Assembly: GCA_037044905.1 (NCBI GenBank) | Contig: JBAOKB010000140.1 | Span: 1 to 64,000, forward strand | From: Hortaea werneckii | Lineage: Eukaryota > Ascomycota > Dothideomycetes > Mycosphaerellales > Teratosphaeriaceae | Length of the DNA stretch: 64,000 nucleotides | Direction: 5' to 3' | Shown: positions 31,040 through 41,400 of the stretch, piece by piece | How positions within the stretch are numbered: the first letter of the stretch is position 1 | Layout: each line of letters begins with the position of its first letter | The notes under the pieces: model-generated | The model's input: only the letters and a program-made list of their open reading frames with translations | Told to the model about the DNA's origin: nothing | Database searches by the model: none | Made by a program: the position numbers and the translations under genes

Positions 31040-32857
31040 ATGCCCTTCTTTCGCAATGGCCTGAGACGAAGCGTGGGAGCTTGTAGCTCCGCTTGGACTT
31101 CCCCTTCTCCCATATCCGCGTCTCCAAAATGGACCCGTAGATGCATCCACTTCGACGGCCGGAACCGATTAAGCAACTTTTGGTCTCCAACCCAGCGCAA
31201 ACCGAAAGGCGACCGCTCACATCATCATGGCGAAATCGACGGCCATGAGTTGCTACTCCGTGCCGGCTTTCTCCGCCAGTCAGCTTCCGGCATTTTCCAC
31301 CTCTTGCCTCTGGGCCTTCGAGTCCAAGATAAGATCGAGAAGCTAATCGACAAGCACATGACGAGACTGGGCGCTTCAAAGACGTCCCTTTCGTCCTTGT
31401 CATCGGAAGACCTGTGGCGACAGTCTGGCCGCTTAGATGGAAGAGACTCCGAATTCTTCCGGCTTCAAGACCGTAAAGAAGCTCGTTTCCTACTGTCTCC
31501 TACTCACGAGGAAGAGATAACCAAGATCGTCGCCGACGCCGTTCATTCGTACAAGGATCTCCCACTCAGGCTTTACCAGATTACACGAAAGTATCGCGAC
31601 GAAGCCCGTCCTCGTCAAGGCCTCCTACGTGGGAGAGAATTCGTGATGAAGGATCTCTACACTTTTGATACGACCGAGTCTCAAGCACGAGAAACGTACG
31701 AGGCAGTACGCCAAGCCTACGTTGGCTTTTTGACGGATCTCAGACTGCCTTACCTTGTGGCGAACGCTGATAGCGGCAACATGGGAGGCAAGCTAAGCCA
31801 TGAGTACCACTTTGCTTCAGACAGAGGCGAAGATACCATCATCGGCTGCGACACATGCAACTATTCGGTCAACGAGGAGCTCTTCATTGCACCTTTGGAC
31901 AAGGCACCATCACCGCCAGTCGCGGACGACGCACCCAGCATGCCGACCCAAGCTGGCTTCTTCTTTGCTGTCTCCAAAGATCGACGGAAGCTCCTTTGGG
32001 CCACCCAACCCGCACAAGATGTCTTCGACTTCAACATTCATGCCCTCAAAGAGATCTTCCCAGAGATCGACACGACCTTCGATGGATCAGACTACAAGGC
32101 CGTCATGGACGCATGGATTTCTGGCGCCGAAGAAGACGGCGAACCGCGAACAAGGTATTTACTAGTCGACGCCAGAAACGAAGGCATGGAAGGCTTCTTC
32201 GATCAGTGGAGAAGCGTCACATCACTTCCTGGTCCTGAGGGGAACGAAGTCCCCGTTTCCAGCCAGGTTCTACCCTCAGAAATTGACGGGAAACCTGTGT
32301 TGCTCACAAAAGCGAGGGACGGTGATCCCTGTCCGTCATGCGAGCACGGCAAGCTCAAAATGCAACAAGCAACAGAAATCGGACATACTTTCCACCTTGG
32401 CACACGTTACAGTCAGCCGATGCAGCTACAAGTGCTGGATGCGAACAACAAGCAAGTCTCTGTGTCCATGGGGTGTCATGGAATCGGTGTTTCCCGCCTA
32501 ATTGGTGCCATAGCTACACTGCTAGCCGACAAGGAAGGTCTGGGTTGGCCTATGGCTATCGCACCATTCGAGGCTGTCCTGATATCGACTCCAAATGTCG
32601 ACAAGGCTGACGTGGAGTCATTGTATGATCAGATTCACAATGCAGCAATAGACATGACAATCGATGATCGGGAGAGGGCAATGGGCTGGAAACTGAATGA
32701 TGCTGATCTGGTTGGATATCCGTTTGTCTTGGTGATGGGTAGAGCTTGGGCAGATAAGCAAGCCCTTGAGTTACAATGCAGACGGTTAGGCATCAAGGAG
32801 GAAGTGCAAGCCGCCGATGTGGTGCCTCGGATCGCTGAGCTCAGCCAGAGGCTGTAG
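31040..32857 (+). CDS. AIM10: Prolyl-tRNA synthetase, mitochondrial
   Basis: Single exon, 605 aa. The first 45 residues are rich in Arg and Ser and poor in acids (MPFFRNGLRRSVG...), a mitochondrial presequence. Class II synthetase motifs follow: motif 1 region LLRAGFLRQSASGIFHLLPLG, motif 2 YQITRKYRDEARPRQGLLRG then EFVMKDLYTF, motif 3 MGCHGIGVSRLIGAIA. A bacterial-type insertion lies between motifs 2 and 3, with a CDTCNYSVN Cys pair. The C-terminal anticodon-binding domain includes DDRERAMGWKLNDADLVGYPF. It charges mitochondrial tRNA-Pro; the yeast orthologue is AIM10. An alternative ATG at 31029 is in another frame. The 3' end faces the gene ending at 32976 with 118 bp between. Confidence 0.92.
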   Translation: MPFFRNGLRRSVGACSSAWTSPSPISASPKWTRRCIHFDGRNRLSNFWSPTQRKPKGDRSHHHGEIDGHELLLRAGFLRQSASGIFHLLPLGLRVQDKIEKLIDKHMTRLGASKTSLSSLSSEDLWRQSGRLDGRDSEFFRLQDRKEARFLLSPTHEEEITKIVADAVHSYKDLPLRLYQITRKYRDEARPRQGLLRGREFVMKDLYTFDTTESQARETYEAVRQAYVGFLTDLRLPYLVANADSGNMGGKLSHEYHFASDRGEDTIIGCDTCNYSVNEELFIAPLDKAPSPPVADDAPSMPTQAGFFFAVSKDRRKLLWATQPAQDVFDFNIHALKEIFPEIDTTFDGSDYKAVMDAWISGAEEDGEPRTRYLLVDARNEGMEGFFDQWRSVTSLPGPEGNEVPVSSQVLPSEIDGKPVLLTKARDGDPCPSCEHGKLKMQQATEIGHTFHLGTRYSQPMQLQVLDANNKQVSVSMGCHGIGVSRLIGAIATLLADKEGLGWPMAIAPFEAVLISTPNVDKADVESLYDQIHNAAIDMTIDDRERAMGWKLNDADLVGYPFVLVMGRAWADKQALELQCRRLGIKEEVQAADVVPRIAELSQRL

Positions 32858-32975
32858 TGCTACAGGCGGCAACAGTTCCGAAGCCAGGATTCCACATCAA
32901 TTGCAATGCTTAACTTTCAAGCCTTGACTGAGGCGGTTCAATTCATGATCTCAAATTTTATGCGTTGCGATTCTC

Positions 32976-33983
32976 TTACACCAGCATCATCACTCCAGAC
33001 CACACAAACCCGCCCACGACCAGAGCGAACCACGAAGATGGCGTCACATTCGCAGCTCCACCTGATGTCACCTCGACCCTCCCCCAGCTCTCCAAATTCG
33101 GCGGTTGAAGACACAAATCATGGAACTCAACCTTATCCTGACTCTTCGAATACCAGATGTTGAAGATAGGCTCAATCCCAGCCAAAGCCTGATTGAGTGA
33201 GTCGGGGCGGGCGGAAATATTGAACGAGAAGACTTCTGCTAGCTGATTCGACTTCGGTAGAGTAGGCCAGCAATTCGACGACGAGTTCTGTGAACTGCTA
33301 ATAGGCTGCGAGGCGTTCGGGCCAGTAAGCGAGTGTGGGTAGACGATTTCATGAAGGTCATCGTTGACAGATCGGCATGATAGCACTCCATTCGTGTCGT
33401 TCGAGTTCGTGATAACTTTCCCCAGATCTGCGTCGTTGGGTTCGCTAGCGGTCGTGACGTAGTGAGTGGTAAGGTTCTTCACCCAAGCAACGCAAGTGTC
33501 CGGTAGACCGCCGGGTTGAGTGCAATTGTTCCCTTCCCAGCCATACAGTGGCGAAGGTCGAAAGTACGTCCCGTTCTGGATGTGGCCAACATTTCCTCCT
33601 GATAGTTGAAAAACAGTCCATCCTTGTACATCAGTGTCATCGAAGAAACCTGGCTCGGTGCCCATGTAGAATGTATGTTGAACAGTGTTGAGTCGGTCCT
33701 GAGGATCTCTGCTGGATGCATTGCCGTTTTCTGGCACTGACACTCCAAGAGTCCAGGTCACTGTCGAGTTGAGAAGATCTGAATGATATGAGGTCACAGC
33801 GACTGCACCAAGCTTTTTATCCGCGACCTGGCATGCAGTGCTGTTGACTGAGTCGCTAATATTTGGGCAGCCCACCGACTCGCAGCCTACCACCTGGCCA
33901 GCTTCGATACTGCTTTGCTGGGCCGTAGCGAGTCGTATTCCAGCACTTAGTAGTATTGAGCCAATGAATGTGCGTCTGACCAT
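32976..33983 (-). CDS. Secreted, probably GPI-anchored protein of unknown function
   Basis: Single exon, 335 aa from the ATG at 33983. An in-frame ATG lies 43 codons upstream (34112), but MVRRTFIGSILLSAGIRLATAQQ at 33983 is a clean signal peptide, so I prefer it. The mature part is rich in N-glycosylation sequons (NISDS, NGTYF, NLTTH, NASQ, NSSSN, NVTPS) and in paired cysteines (VGCESVGCP, NNCTQPGGLPDTC), features of fungal cell-surface proteins. The last 18 residues are hydrophobic (WFALVVGGFVWSGVMMLV) after a small-residue stretch, as in GPI-attachment signals; a single TM anchor is the alternative. No catalytic domain recognised. Likely a cell-wall or plasma-membrane ectoprotein. Confidence 0.8.
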   Translation of the reverse strand: MVRRTFIGSILLSAGIRLATAQQSSIEAGQVVGCESVGCPNISDSVNSTACQVADKKLGAVAVTSYHSDLLNSTVTWTLGVSVPENGNASSRDPQDRLNTVQHTFYMGTEPGFFDDTDVQGWTVFQLSGGNVGHIQNGTYFRPSPLYGWEGNNCTQPGGLPDTCVAWVKNLTTHYVTTASEPNDADLGKVITNSNDTNGVLSCRSVNDDLHEIVYPHSLTGPNASQPISSSQNSSSNCWPTLPKSNQLAEVFSFNISARPDSLNQALAGIEPIFNIWYSKSQDKVEFHDLCLQPPNLESWGRVEVTSGGAANVTPSSWFALVVGGFVWSGVMMLV

Positions 33984-34492
33984 GACGGCTGCGATGCTGT
34001 TCTTCTGTTCCAAAGCGTGATGCAACCCCAAGACAGACAGGCTGCATGTTGGCCATTTATGTCGTTCAAGTAAGCGGCACAGCCTACACACCGTAATGCG
34101 CGCACGTTGCACATATGTTCATGCGCCGACTCGAGCCGCTTCCTTGGTGCTCTTATCCTCCGCGGATTACCACTAATGCTTACCATACATGGAAAAGTGT
34201 CAGTGGCTTGGCGTTCCGTTCCTGCCGTAAGTGGAGATCTTCCGGGGAGGAAACGTGGGGCTGCACTTCTTGGAGAGGCACAGAGGCGCCTTGACCGTGT
34301 TAAGCATCTTAGTGCCGTTGATTTGCATGATCTTGAACCCAGTAAGCTTTGTGTCAGAGTGCATCAAATCAATCCAGAGCCTTCCGTGTTGCCTGAATGG
34401 CTCATGCTTGAACGACCAACCAAGTCGCAGCCTACTATCCGCACATGCTCGACATCGCTCAGTCAGATCAAGTGAAACTTGCCGCCGCGTGA

Positions 34493-36121
34493 CTGTGTCC
34501 GCTTGAGTCATTGAAAGATTCACTTACAGACCAGGACTCACATGGTCAACTCGACAGAAGCCCAGGTCATGATGGCTGGCCTCTACTTGAGAATACCACG
34601 TTGTCTCCAATTCATGCGGAAGACTGCATCGTGAACAACATCAATCAGAACAAATTCGAGTATGAACCTTTTCGATGGAGACATTGACGATAAGTCTGGA
34701 CGGATCCTCTGAGAACGGGGTGTACAACATTGCACCTCTTTCGGACGCCGAGTTTGCAAACACCTACACATTCTCGATCTCCTTTCTCAATGACTGCGGC
34801 AGCGGGTATAGAGCGGAGTCTATAGGCAGCCTCTCATTCACCCATCGCATCTTCAAGCTCGCCACGAATGGACCTAGTGATGGAAAAGAATCCGGGGCCA
34901 GCGAGTCTACCATCACAGACAATTCTGTGACAATGTGCAAGGCGACACCGGAGAACGATGACGCACCCAAAACGACAGGATTTGTCTTGGCCACCAATAA
35001 AAGTACTCCAAATGGCAAGACATACATTGTAGAGGATCCTGAGTATCAAGCAGGTCGCAACATACGCAGCAAAGACAAAGTGCTCGGCGATGGCAAACTG
35101 GTGCTGATCGGCATTCCATCGCGCTCGCCCACTGGCTCTTCTAAGCAACATATTGTCTATAGGAAACGAGTACATGCGTGTCAAGCAGCATCTACTAACA
35201 GATTTCAGGCCTGAACTATCTTATGTGGCTGGCTTGAACGCGATCTGGGAGTGTCACCTGGCCCTTAGTAAAGTGAACCGTAGTTACGATTCAACCGCAG
35301 CTGCCCTCATCGAGGAGGGCATTTCCAGCTAGCATGCACTTTTTTACTCCGCCACTCTTTGTTCTGACAACAACCCTTCAACGCCATTCGACAACGTGGA
35401 CATCTACAGCATAGTCTGCAGAAAAGAGAGGCCTGAAATTGAAGAGGGCTGCTCGCTCGATGCGCGTTATCATCATCTTCGGCTTGCGTCCAGGTCTAGG
35501 GCCGCTTTTAGGTCAGAGATGAGATTCAAGATCAATCATGCCAAAAGCTATACACTCGCGCCCTTGCCTATGTACAACATCTTTTCAGTTGGGTTGGCCC
35601 TTCCCAAAATTTTCGATGTTCATCGTGACCTCCCGTTAGACGACAGTACTATTGAAACGACTAAGCGTCATTGTTCTTTAAACAGAGTCCCGAAAATTCC
35701 AGCAGCCAATGCTCCCGGTGAAGCCGAGGCAGAGGTGAAGCAGGAGAGTGATGGAATCATGAATGAGGTAGTATAGGGCTCTGACCATGTTAATGGGGTG
35801 CGAGACGAGGTTAGCGGAGTCGTCACATTTCGCCACGAGCATTCGGCAAAAGTATATCGAGGCATTCCCCGCGCGCAAATCGTCCGGGAGGGATACCGCT
35901 CGGGTTTCGTCGTTGTCAGCGAGACAGAGGGAAATAAACGTACGCTCGCTGTACGTGATCACAATCTTCTTCATGCGATCTACAACGAAGACGCCGAAGA
36001 GGAGGGAGAAGAGATTATCCCAGTGATTCTACCCTTAGTTGGGAGCGATATGCATGCCATCTTTGAGCTGACTTGCTCTGAAAACGGAGACGGAATTGTG
36101 GCGTCTCCGTTGGGAGATTGA
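34493..36121 (+). pseudogene. Broken reading frame of unknown family, two in-frame TAG codons
   Basis: Plus-strand coding-like sequence whose frame switches twice. Frame 2 is open 34493-34684 (SPGHDGWPLLENTTLSPIHA...). Frame 1 carries on in 34675-35150 (LDGSSENGVYNIAPLSDAE...). Frame 2 resumes from about 35105 (NEYMRVKQHLLTDFRPELSY...) to the TGA at 36121, interrupted only by TAG at 35330 and TAG at 35774. Protein-like sequence continues on both sides of each TAG (AALIEEGISS, then HALFYSATLCSD; GIMNEVV, then GSDHVNGVRDEV). CAG to TAG is a single C-to-T change in CpA context, the type RIP makes, though the region is not otherwise CpA-poor. Introns could explain the frame switches only with a 35-bp intron or a weak GTCGCA donor. 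I do not recognise the family. A frame-0 segment at about 34290-34475 may be an earlier part. Confidence 0.5.
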
Positions 36122-36343
36122 GGCGTTTCCATCAGGTTGTGAGGACGTCAATGCATGACTAAATCTTCCGAGTTTTGACATCTGAGGCACATCGAGAGAT
36201 TGTGGCGACAGTCGTGGAGCGGTGGGGACCACAGTGCACCTGGCGACGAGGATGGAGAGCATGCACTGTAGAGAATACCTAACGGATGATGCATCTTTTC
36301 CCAGCTTCCCAGTCCATAATTTAATAAGTCGAAGGCAGAGACG

Positions 36344-36586
36344 TCATAAATGATTGTAGATCAAAGCCTGCATGGACCTTTCAATCTCCTCCAATGCCTC
36401 GTGGACTTGCTCCGATGGAAGATCGATGTTGGTCACTCCACAGTTCGAAGTTCGGGAGGACTCAGAAAAGGAAATCAGAAGAATGAGCAGGTCGGTATCA
36501 GGCAAGCACAAACTTGTGGCGAGCTGTAGATAGCTTTGCGATTCACTGTCATTCTGCCAATGAAGGACACGCCTCACAAACATCAA
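36344..36586 (-). CDS. Possible small protein, 80 aa, unrecognised
   Basis: Minus-strand ORF starting MMFVRRVLHWQNDSE and containing a hydrophobic stretch (DTDLLILLISF) and an amphipathic C-terminal helix (EQVHEALEEIERSMQALI). Composition is protein-like, but there is no homology I know of and no splice evidence. It could be the last exon of a gene reaching toward 36650, or chance. Confidence 0.25.
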   Translation of the reverse strand: MMFVRRVLHWQNDSESQSYLQLATSLCLPDTDLLILLISFSESSRTSNCGVTNIDLPSEQVHEALEEIERSMQALIYNHL

Positions 36587-36744
36587 CCGCTCTCAACGGT
36601 ATGCAGATGCGTCATGCTTAGGTAATGACGAGGCGCAACCCTGTTGCTGCTCTAGCGTGAACCATAATGCCACAGCCATCTTATGTTGTCACCTTTCATT
36701 GCAATCGACAGCACCATGCAATACCATGTGAGTGTCGAGCCATT

Positions 36745-37971
36745 ATGGCCCAGGAAAATACCAAGCAGAAGGCGACCAACAATGGTCCATCCGAGGCCGA
36801 GCGTAAGCAAGAAGCCTCAAAAGCAGCCAAAACCGCTCAATCTTATCAGAAGAAGTCCAAAGAACTCACTCAAGCAGCTGCTGGGGCTGGAGATCCTGAA
36901 GAAAGGCAGAAACTTCTCAATGAAGCGATTCAGAAGCAGATTGAGGCCGAGTCGTTCGGCAAAACGGCCAAGTATCTGACGACCGGCACATTCCAGGGCA
37001 TGGCTGCTGGCACTGGGATAGGTGTGGGCACTGGTGCTGGCATAGGTACCCTGACGGGCACGCTCGTAGGTGGGGTGACATCTCTTGTGACAGGCGGGCT
37101 AGGAGGTGCGATCGGTACTGGCGTTGGTGCTCTGCATGGACCGTTTGTGAAGCTGGGTGACTTGGCAGGATCTGGCGTGCGGAAGGTGACGGGAGATCTG
37201 CCAGGATGGGTGGCTACAGATGAACAGAAGAAGCAGCTGGAGAAGATGGTTGGGCAAGTGCATGAACAGGATATGCCATCTGAGGAGGAGTTGGGTAATC
37301 TAGCTGAGACGGGTGGTGAGATTGAAGGCGGAGCAACCGACAGTTCGAGCAATACTGGAGGTGGCCAGCAGAAACAAGGATGGACTGACTACGCGGCCTC
37401 TTACATGCCTTCCTCGGGCAGCGGCGGTACTGAGAGCCAGGGACAAGGTAATCAGAAGCAATCTTGGGGTGAATCTTTGTCCTCGTACATGCCGTCTGGC
37501 AGCGGAAGGCAACAAGATTCTAACCAAGATAGCCAAGGAAGTAATTCAGCAAGTAGACAGCAGTCTCGGCAGCCAAATAAAAACTCGGCGGGAACTGCTT
37601 CCAACAACCTCCAACAGAGTCAGTCCGGCTCAGATTCAGCAAGAAACAAGGCACCGCAGGATGCGAAGCAAACAGCTTCACAGCAGAACTCCCAATCGAA
37701 TCCTAAAAGGCAGCCGCCGAAGTTGCAACGGCGACAGAATCCAGCAAATCCTTCTCCACAACCACAGAAGCCGAAGCAAGCCACGCAACAAAATCCCCAG
37801 TCGACGACATCAGCGCAAAGGACTTCTCGACCTAGCACACAGACGCAGAAGCCTGTGGAGCCTAGTCCAAACAAAAAGCGGCCACGGAAGCTGGAGAGTC
37901 GAAGTAGAACACCTGCAACACGCCAACGCAACCCCGAAAAGGCACCTAAGAAGCTTGAGGTACGATCTTGA
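36745..37971 (+). CDS. Glycine-zipper protein with disordered Q/S/N/P tail
   Basis: 408 aa from the ATG at 36745 (MAQENTKQKATNNG); the frame also opens at 36667 but that extension looks non-coding. Residues about 20-85 form a charged helix (KELTQAAAGAGDPEERQKLLNEAIQKQ). Residues about 90-140 are a Gly-rich hydrophobic stretch (GTGIGVGTGAGIGTLTGTLVGG, GGLGGAIGTGVGALHG) with G-x3-G spacing, a glycine zipper that could form a membrane hairpin. Two copies of a W-x-SYMPS element follow (WTDYAASYMPSSGSG and WGESLSSYMPSGSG), then a tail of Q, S, N, P, K with three K-L-(E/Q)-x-R echoes (PPKLQRRQ, RKLESRS, KKLEVRS). No enzymatic motif. Function unknown; membrane-associated scaffold is one possibility (inference). 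Confidence 0.7.
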   Translation: MAQENTKQKATNNGPSEAERKQEASKAAKTAQSYQKKSKELTQAAAGAGDPEERQKLLNEAIQKQIEAESFGKTAKYLTTGTFQGMAAGTGIGVGTGAGIGTLTGTLVGGVTSLVTGGLGGAIGTGVGALHGPFVKLGDLAGSGVRKVTGDLPGWVATDEQKKQLEKMVGQVHEQDMPSEEELGNLAETGGEIEGGATDSSSNTGGGQQKQGWTDYAASYMPSSGSGGTESQGQGNQKQSWGESLSSYMPSGSGRQQDSNQDSQGSNSASRQQSRQPNKNSAGTASNNLQQSQSGSDSARNKAPQDAKQTASQQNSQSNPKRQPPKLQRRQNPANPSPQPQKPKQATQQNPQSTTSAQRTSRPSTQTQKPVEPSPNKKRPRKLESRSRTPATRQRNPEKAPKKLEVRS

Positions 37972-38157
37972 TTCAAGCTTCTCTCTGGTGTGCTTGAAGC
38001 TGCAGTGTCTTGAGACTTCCCATGTCTTCTAATGTATGTTCCAAGTGGTAGTCCTTTTCTAGTGAAATGGGAGACCGACTGGCGACAGGTTCGTCCTAAG
38101 ACACGCCCTTTTGGCGAGTCGAGTTGAATACGTGTGATCCGAATACCTCAGCTCCAT

Positions 38158-38439
38158 TCAGCTGCCTTCGATTTTGGTGTCACTCAAGCTTCTGAACCAG
38201 CTTCTTTCCCTCTCAAGGTCCAGAAGCGGCGGCGGCACAGTCAGCTCAACCACTTTCGTGACAAGCTGGCCTTTGAAAGCGCCACCGATAGCATCAAAGT
38301 CTGACGTCAAATCCCAGTGAAGTCTTCCATCAGAAATCAACTCCGTCCTGAATGATCGCCTCATCTCATACCTGACCCGATCCAGAACTTCAGATTTGTG
38401 AAAGCGTACAACATAGCATTCATTACCATTACCTATCAT
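38158..38439 (-). other. 93-codon frame directly following the MDM1 stop, same frame
   Basis: The MDM1 TAG (38442-38440) is followed at once by ATG and 93 open codons in the same frame (MIGNGNECYVVRFHKSEVL...). The composition is protein-like, and the MDM1 nexin-C domain is complete before the stop, so this is not a lost C terminus of the usual domain set. It may be 3' UTR that happens to be open, or a short independent frame. Confidence 0.25.
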
Positions 38440-41400
38440 CTATCGTTCCGTGACCTCAGGAAACATAGTCCTGATCACCTCATCAATAATCGTAAAAACC
38501 AAATGCACATCCAACCGCTGATTATTGAGGACGGCCGCGATCTTCCTACTAGCCGCGACCGCATTCGCTTTGCCTACGACGCTACCGGCGAGATCAGGAA
38601 TCAACGCCCCGAGGATCAACGCCGCTTCTTTCCGCGTGCGCGTTTTCTCTGCGGCGGTCCGGGGAGCCGAAGGTGGACGGCGTTCGCCACCTGGCCACAT
38701 GATGTCCTTCAACATCGCTATGTAGCGAGCCAGATTTGCATCTTGGAAGGCATTGCGAGCTGATTCCCGGACTCTTCGCTCTATGGTGCCGCCTAGGAGT
38801 TGATGCAGAACTACGACTACCGTCCGACCCCGAAGCCAGCTATTCCCTTTGCTGAGCTCGAAAGCTTCGAGGAAAAGATCGCAGATAGGCTTGACGAACG
38901 GTTCGGACTCCTTAGTTTCGTAAGCATTGAGCTCAGCTTGTGCTTCGGCTGCGGTGGCAGGATCTTGCGCCGCCGGATCAAGACCGTCAACTGGTCCACT
39001 CCCATTCATTTGCGACGTAGCAGCACTGATGAGATTCTGACCCGCTACCGAAAGCTGATCAAGCACGGGGATGTTACCCAAGAACTCTTCCATCCCGTCA
39101 CTGACGGAATTGTAGATCCTGGTCACAAAGTCCTTGGCGTCCACCTGGGAAGCATCATTGCTATTGGAGATAATAGCGGATTGGGAGAGGAAAGCTCTGA
39201 GCTCACGACTTCGACAAATCGCCGGCACGAGCAGGAGAGATCGCAGATACCGCTCCAACATGGTGCGTCGTTTCTGAATGAAATCCTTCTGTAGTGTGAA
39301 TAGTGTCTGCCGTCTTGGAAAGTCCAGATCCCGTACGGACGGGAAGCGCGCGCGTAGACGCTTATGTAGCTCGTGGAACTGGCTGTAACGTCTTGTAAGA
39401 GCCCATGTAGCAGCTGGCATTTGCTCACCAGCTTGTTTGCGGACCTCGATGACATAGAGTGCATACTCATGTCCGTCTTCTTCACGACCAACCATGACTG
39501 ACTTGATGCTGATGGCCGCTCGTCCATACAAGCTGTTGTCGCTTTCTTGTACAGCATACTGCTGCTTTTGCATGTCCTTGCGCCGGATTTCGCGCTGTAA
39601 GCTCTGCTCTGATTTGCGAAGAATGCGTAGCTCAGCAGAGTTGTTTGTCAGTTCAGCTTTCGCAGTCAGGGAGTCCAAGACACCTTTTTGTGCATTCAGC
39701 CTGTCGATCTCTGCATTGAGCGCATCGATCGCCTCGGTCAATCCAAGATCACCCGGCGCCGCTTCTTGCACTTGCTCATCATCTGTACCGCTTGGACCTT
39801 CGGAGTCTTCCCGTTCATCTTCGGCAAACTTTTCGGCTTCTTCTGCAAACAAATCATCCACAAAGACACCACGACTTGAAGGTCCGCCAACCAGTCCAAG
39901 ACTTGCAATGCTAGGCTTGCCTCTCTCGGAAAGGCGTGTTGACAGAGGCGGTCGTGCTTGCTCAGCGGAAACTCTTTGAGGATCGGGTAGATCCACGGAT
40001 TGTCGGCCCGTGGAGTCTGAGAAGAAAGAATCATTATCTCCTTCATGGCTAACGATGTTGTCGAGAGCCATTTGCATGTCCTGTACAGCCTTGGCTTCCT
40101 CTCGCTGCACTTGTTTGACAGACTCAGTGTCAGAATCATAGTCTTTCAAGCTCGTCAAAGACTGCGTCATGCGCTCATCCTCCACGTCATCTTGAAAAAG
40201 TGCCGGCCTCCCAGTATCATCAAGAGAGCGTCTAGATTCCGGCAAAGTCACTGCTGGTTTAGCCGCACTCTTCAAGTCGGTGGCAGACAGGACTGCTCTT
40301 CTCAACTCTGGTTCTCTTTTTGGCAAAGCAAGCTGCGGCTTACGAGCCTTTGTTGGTGATGGGTCTCTAGAGGTCGGTGCGCCGTCTGGAGAAAGTGGCG
40401 ACCTCAATTGACGGCTTTGTCCATTACCAGTAGTTGAATTTCCATCGATCGCCAGCCACTTGTAGTACAAATCCGAGTGCTTGAAGCTTTCAAAGTGAGA
40501 CTCCCTCATAAGATTGTACACATGTGTCTGGGTTGTGAGCACGGCTCTACGAGCAGCAAAGAAGTCCTGCTGAGAGGCCTTGGGACCAAGCTTGAGGTAG
40601 TGCTTGACGGTGTGAAGTGCCGACTCCTGAGTCTGGAGTTCTGGCTTACTCAAGTAGCTCTCGTACATCTGCGCGATGTCAATGCGATCTGCGTCTTCGA
40701 CATTTCCTGGAGGCGGCTCGTCACTGTCGCCCTCAAGCGGACTTCGAAAGCCATCCACTACAAGGTAGAATTGCACCAGCCGCATAAGATTCTGACGGTC
40801 CATGTATTCCATGAAGTAGCTTAGCCCAGCAGCATCGTAGATGACCTCGCGCAAAGTCGCTTGCTGCTTCCTTGCCGGACCAGACTGACCATCATCACCG
40901 GGTGGCTGCACAGTAAGTTTTGGTTTCGCCGACCCATTGGCATTGACCGTCGCGGACAGAGTTGCAATCTTTTGATCTAGTAATTTCTTGCCAGTCTCAA
41001 GTCGTCGGAGGTAGACGACATCTTGGCTCTCGATACCCGAATCCTTGCGAATCTGGCTCACGATCTCACTTCGAAACCGGCGGGCTTCCGAGAGAGTCAT
41101 GACATGGCGAATGCTACGAATAAAACGCTCGAATTGTCTTTCGCTGTCATAAGGTCGCAGCCTCGGAAATTGGGCTTTGCGAGATGTTTTAGGTGATGCC
41201 GTTGGAGCATGTTGATCGAGGGCAGCCCGCACTTTTCTGACGGTCTTGCGATCTTGCAGCATGGGTCCACCGAATTGAACGATCATCTGATTCCAAAAGT
41301 CTGGGTCGCATAGCATGTTGATGATGGGACCAAGGACTGCGCAGGTCACTATCTCACGCACCAGAGCCGTAACAGCTCGACTGGACTGCATGTTGCTGGG

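Noticed and set aside
34654..34688. 35-bp intron joining the first two frames of the broken gene
   Set aside because: Phase and GTATGA donor fit, but 35 bp is below the usual minimum intron size; a frameshift is at least as likely.
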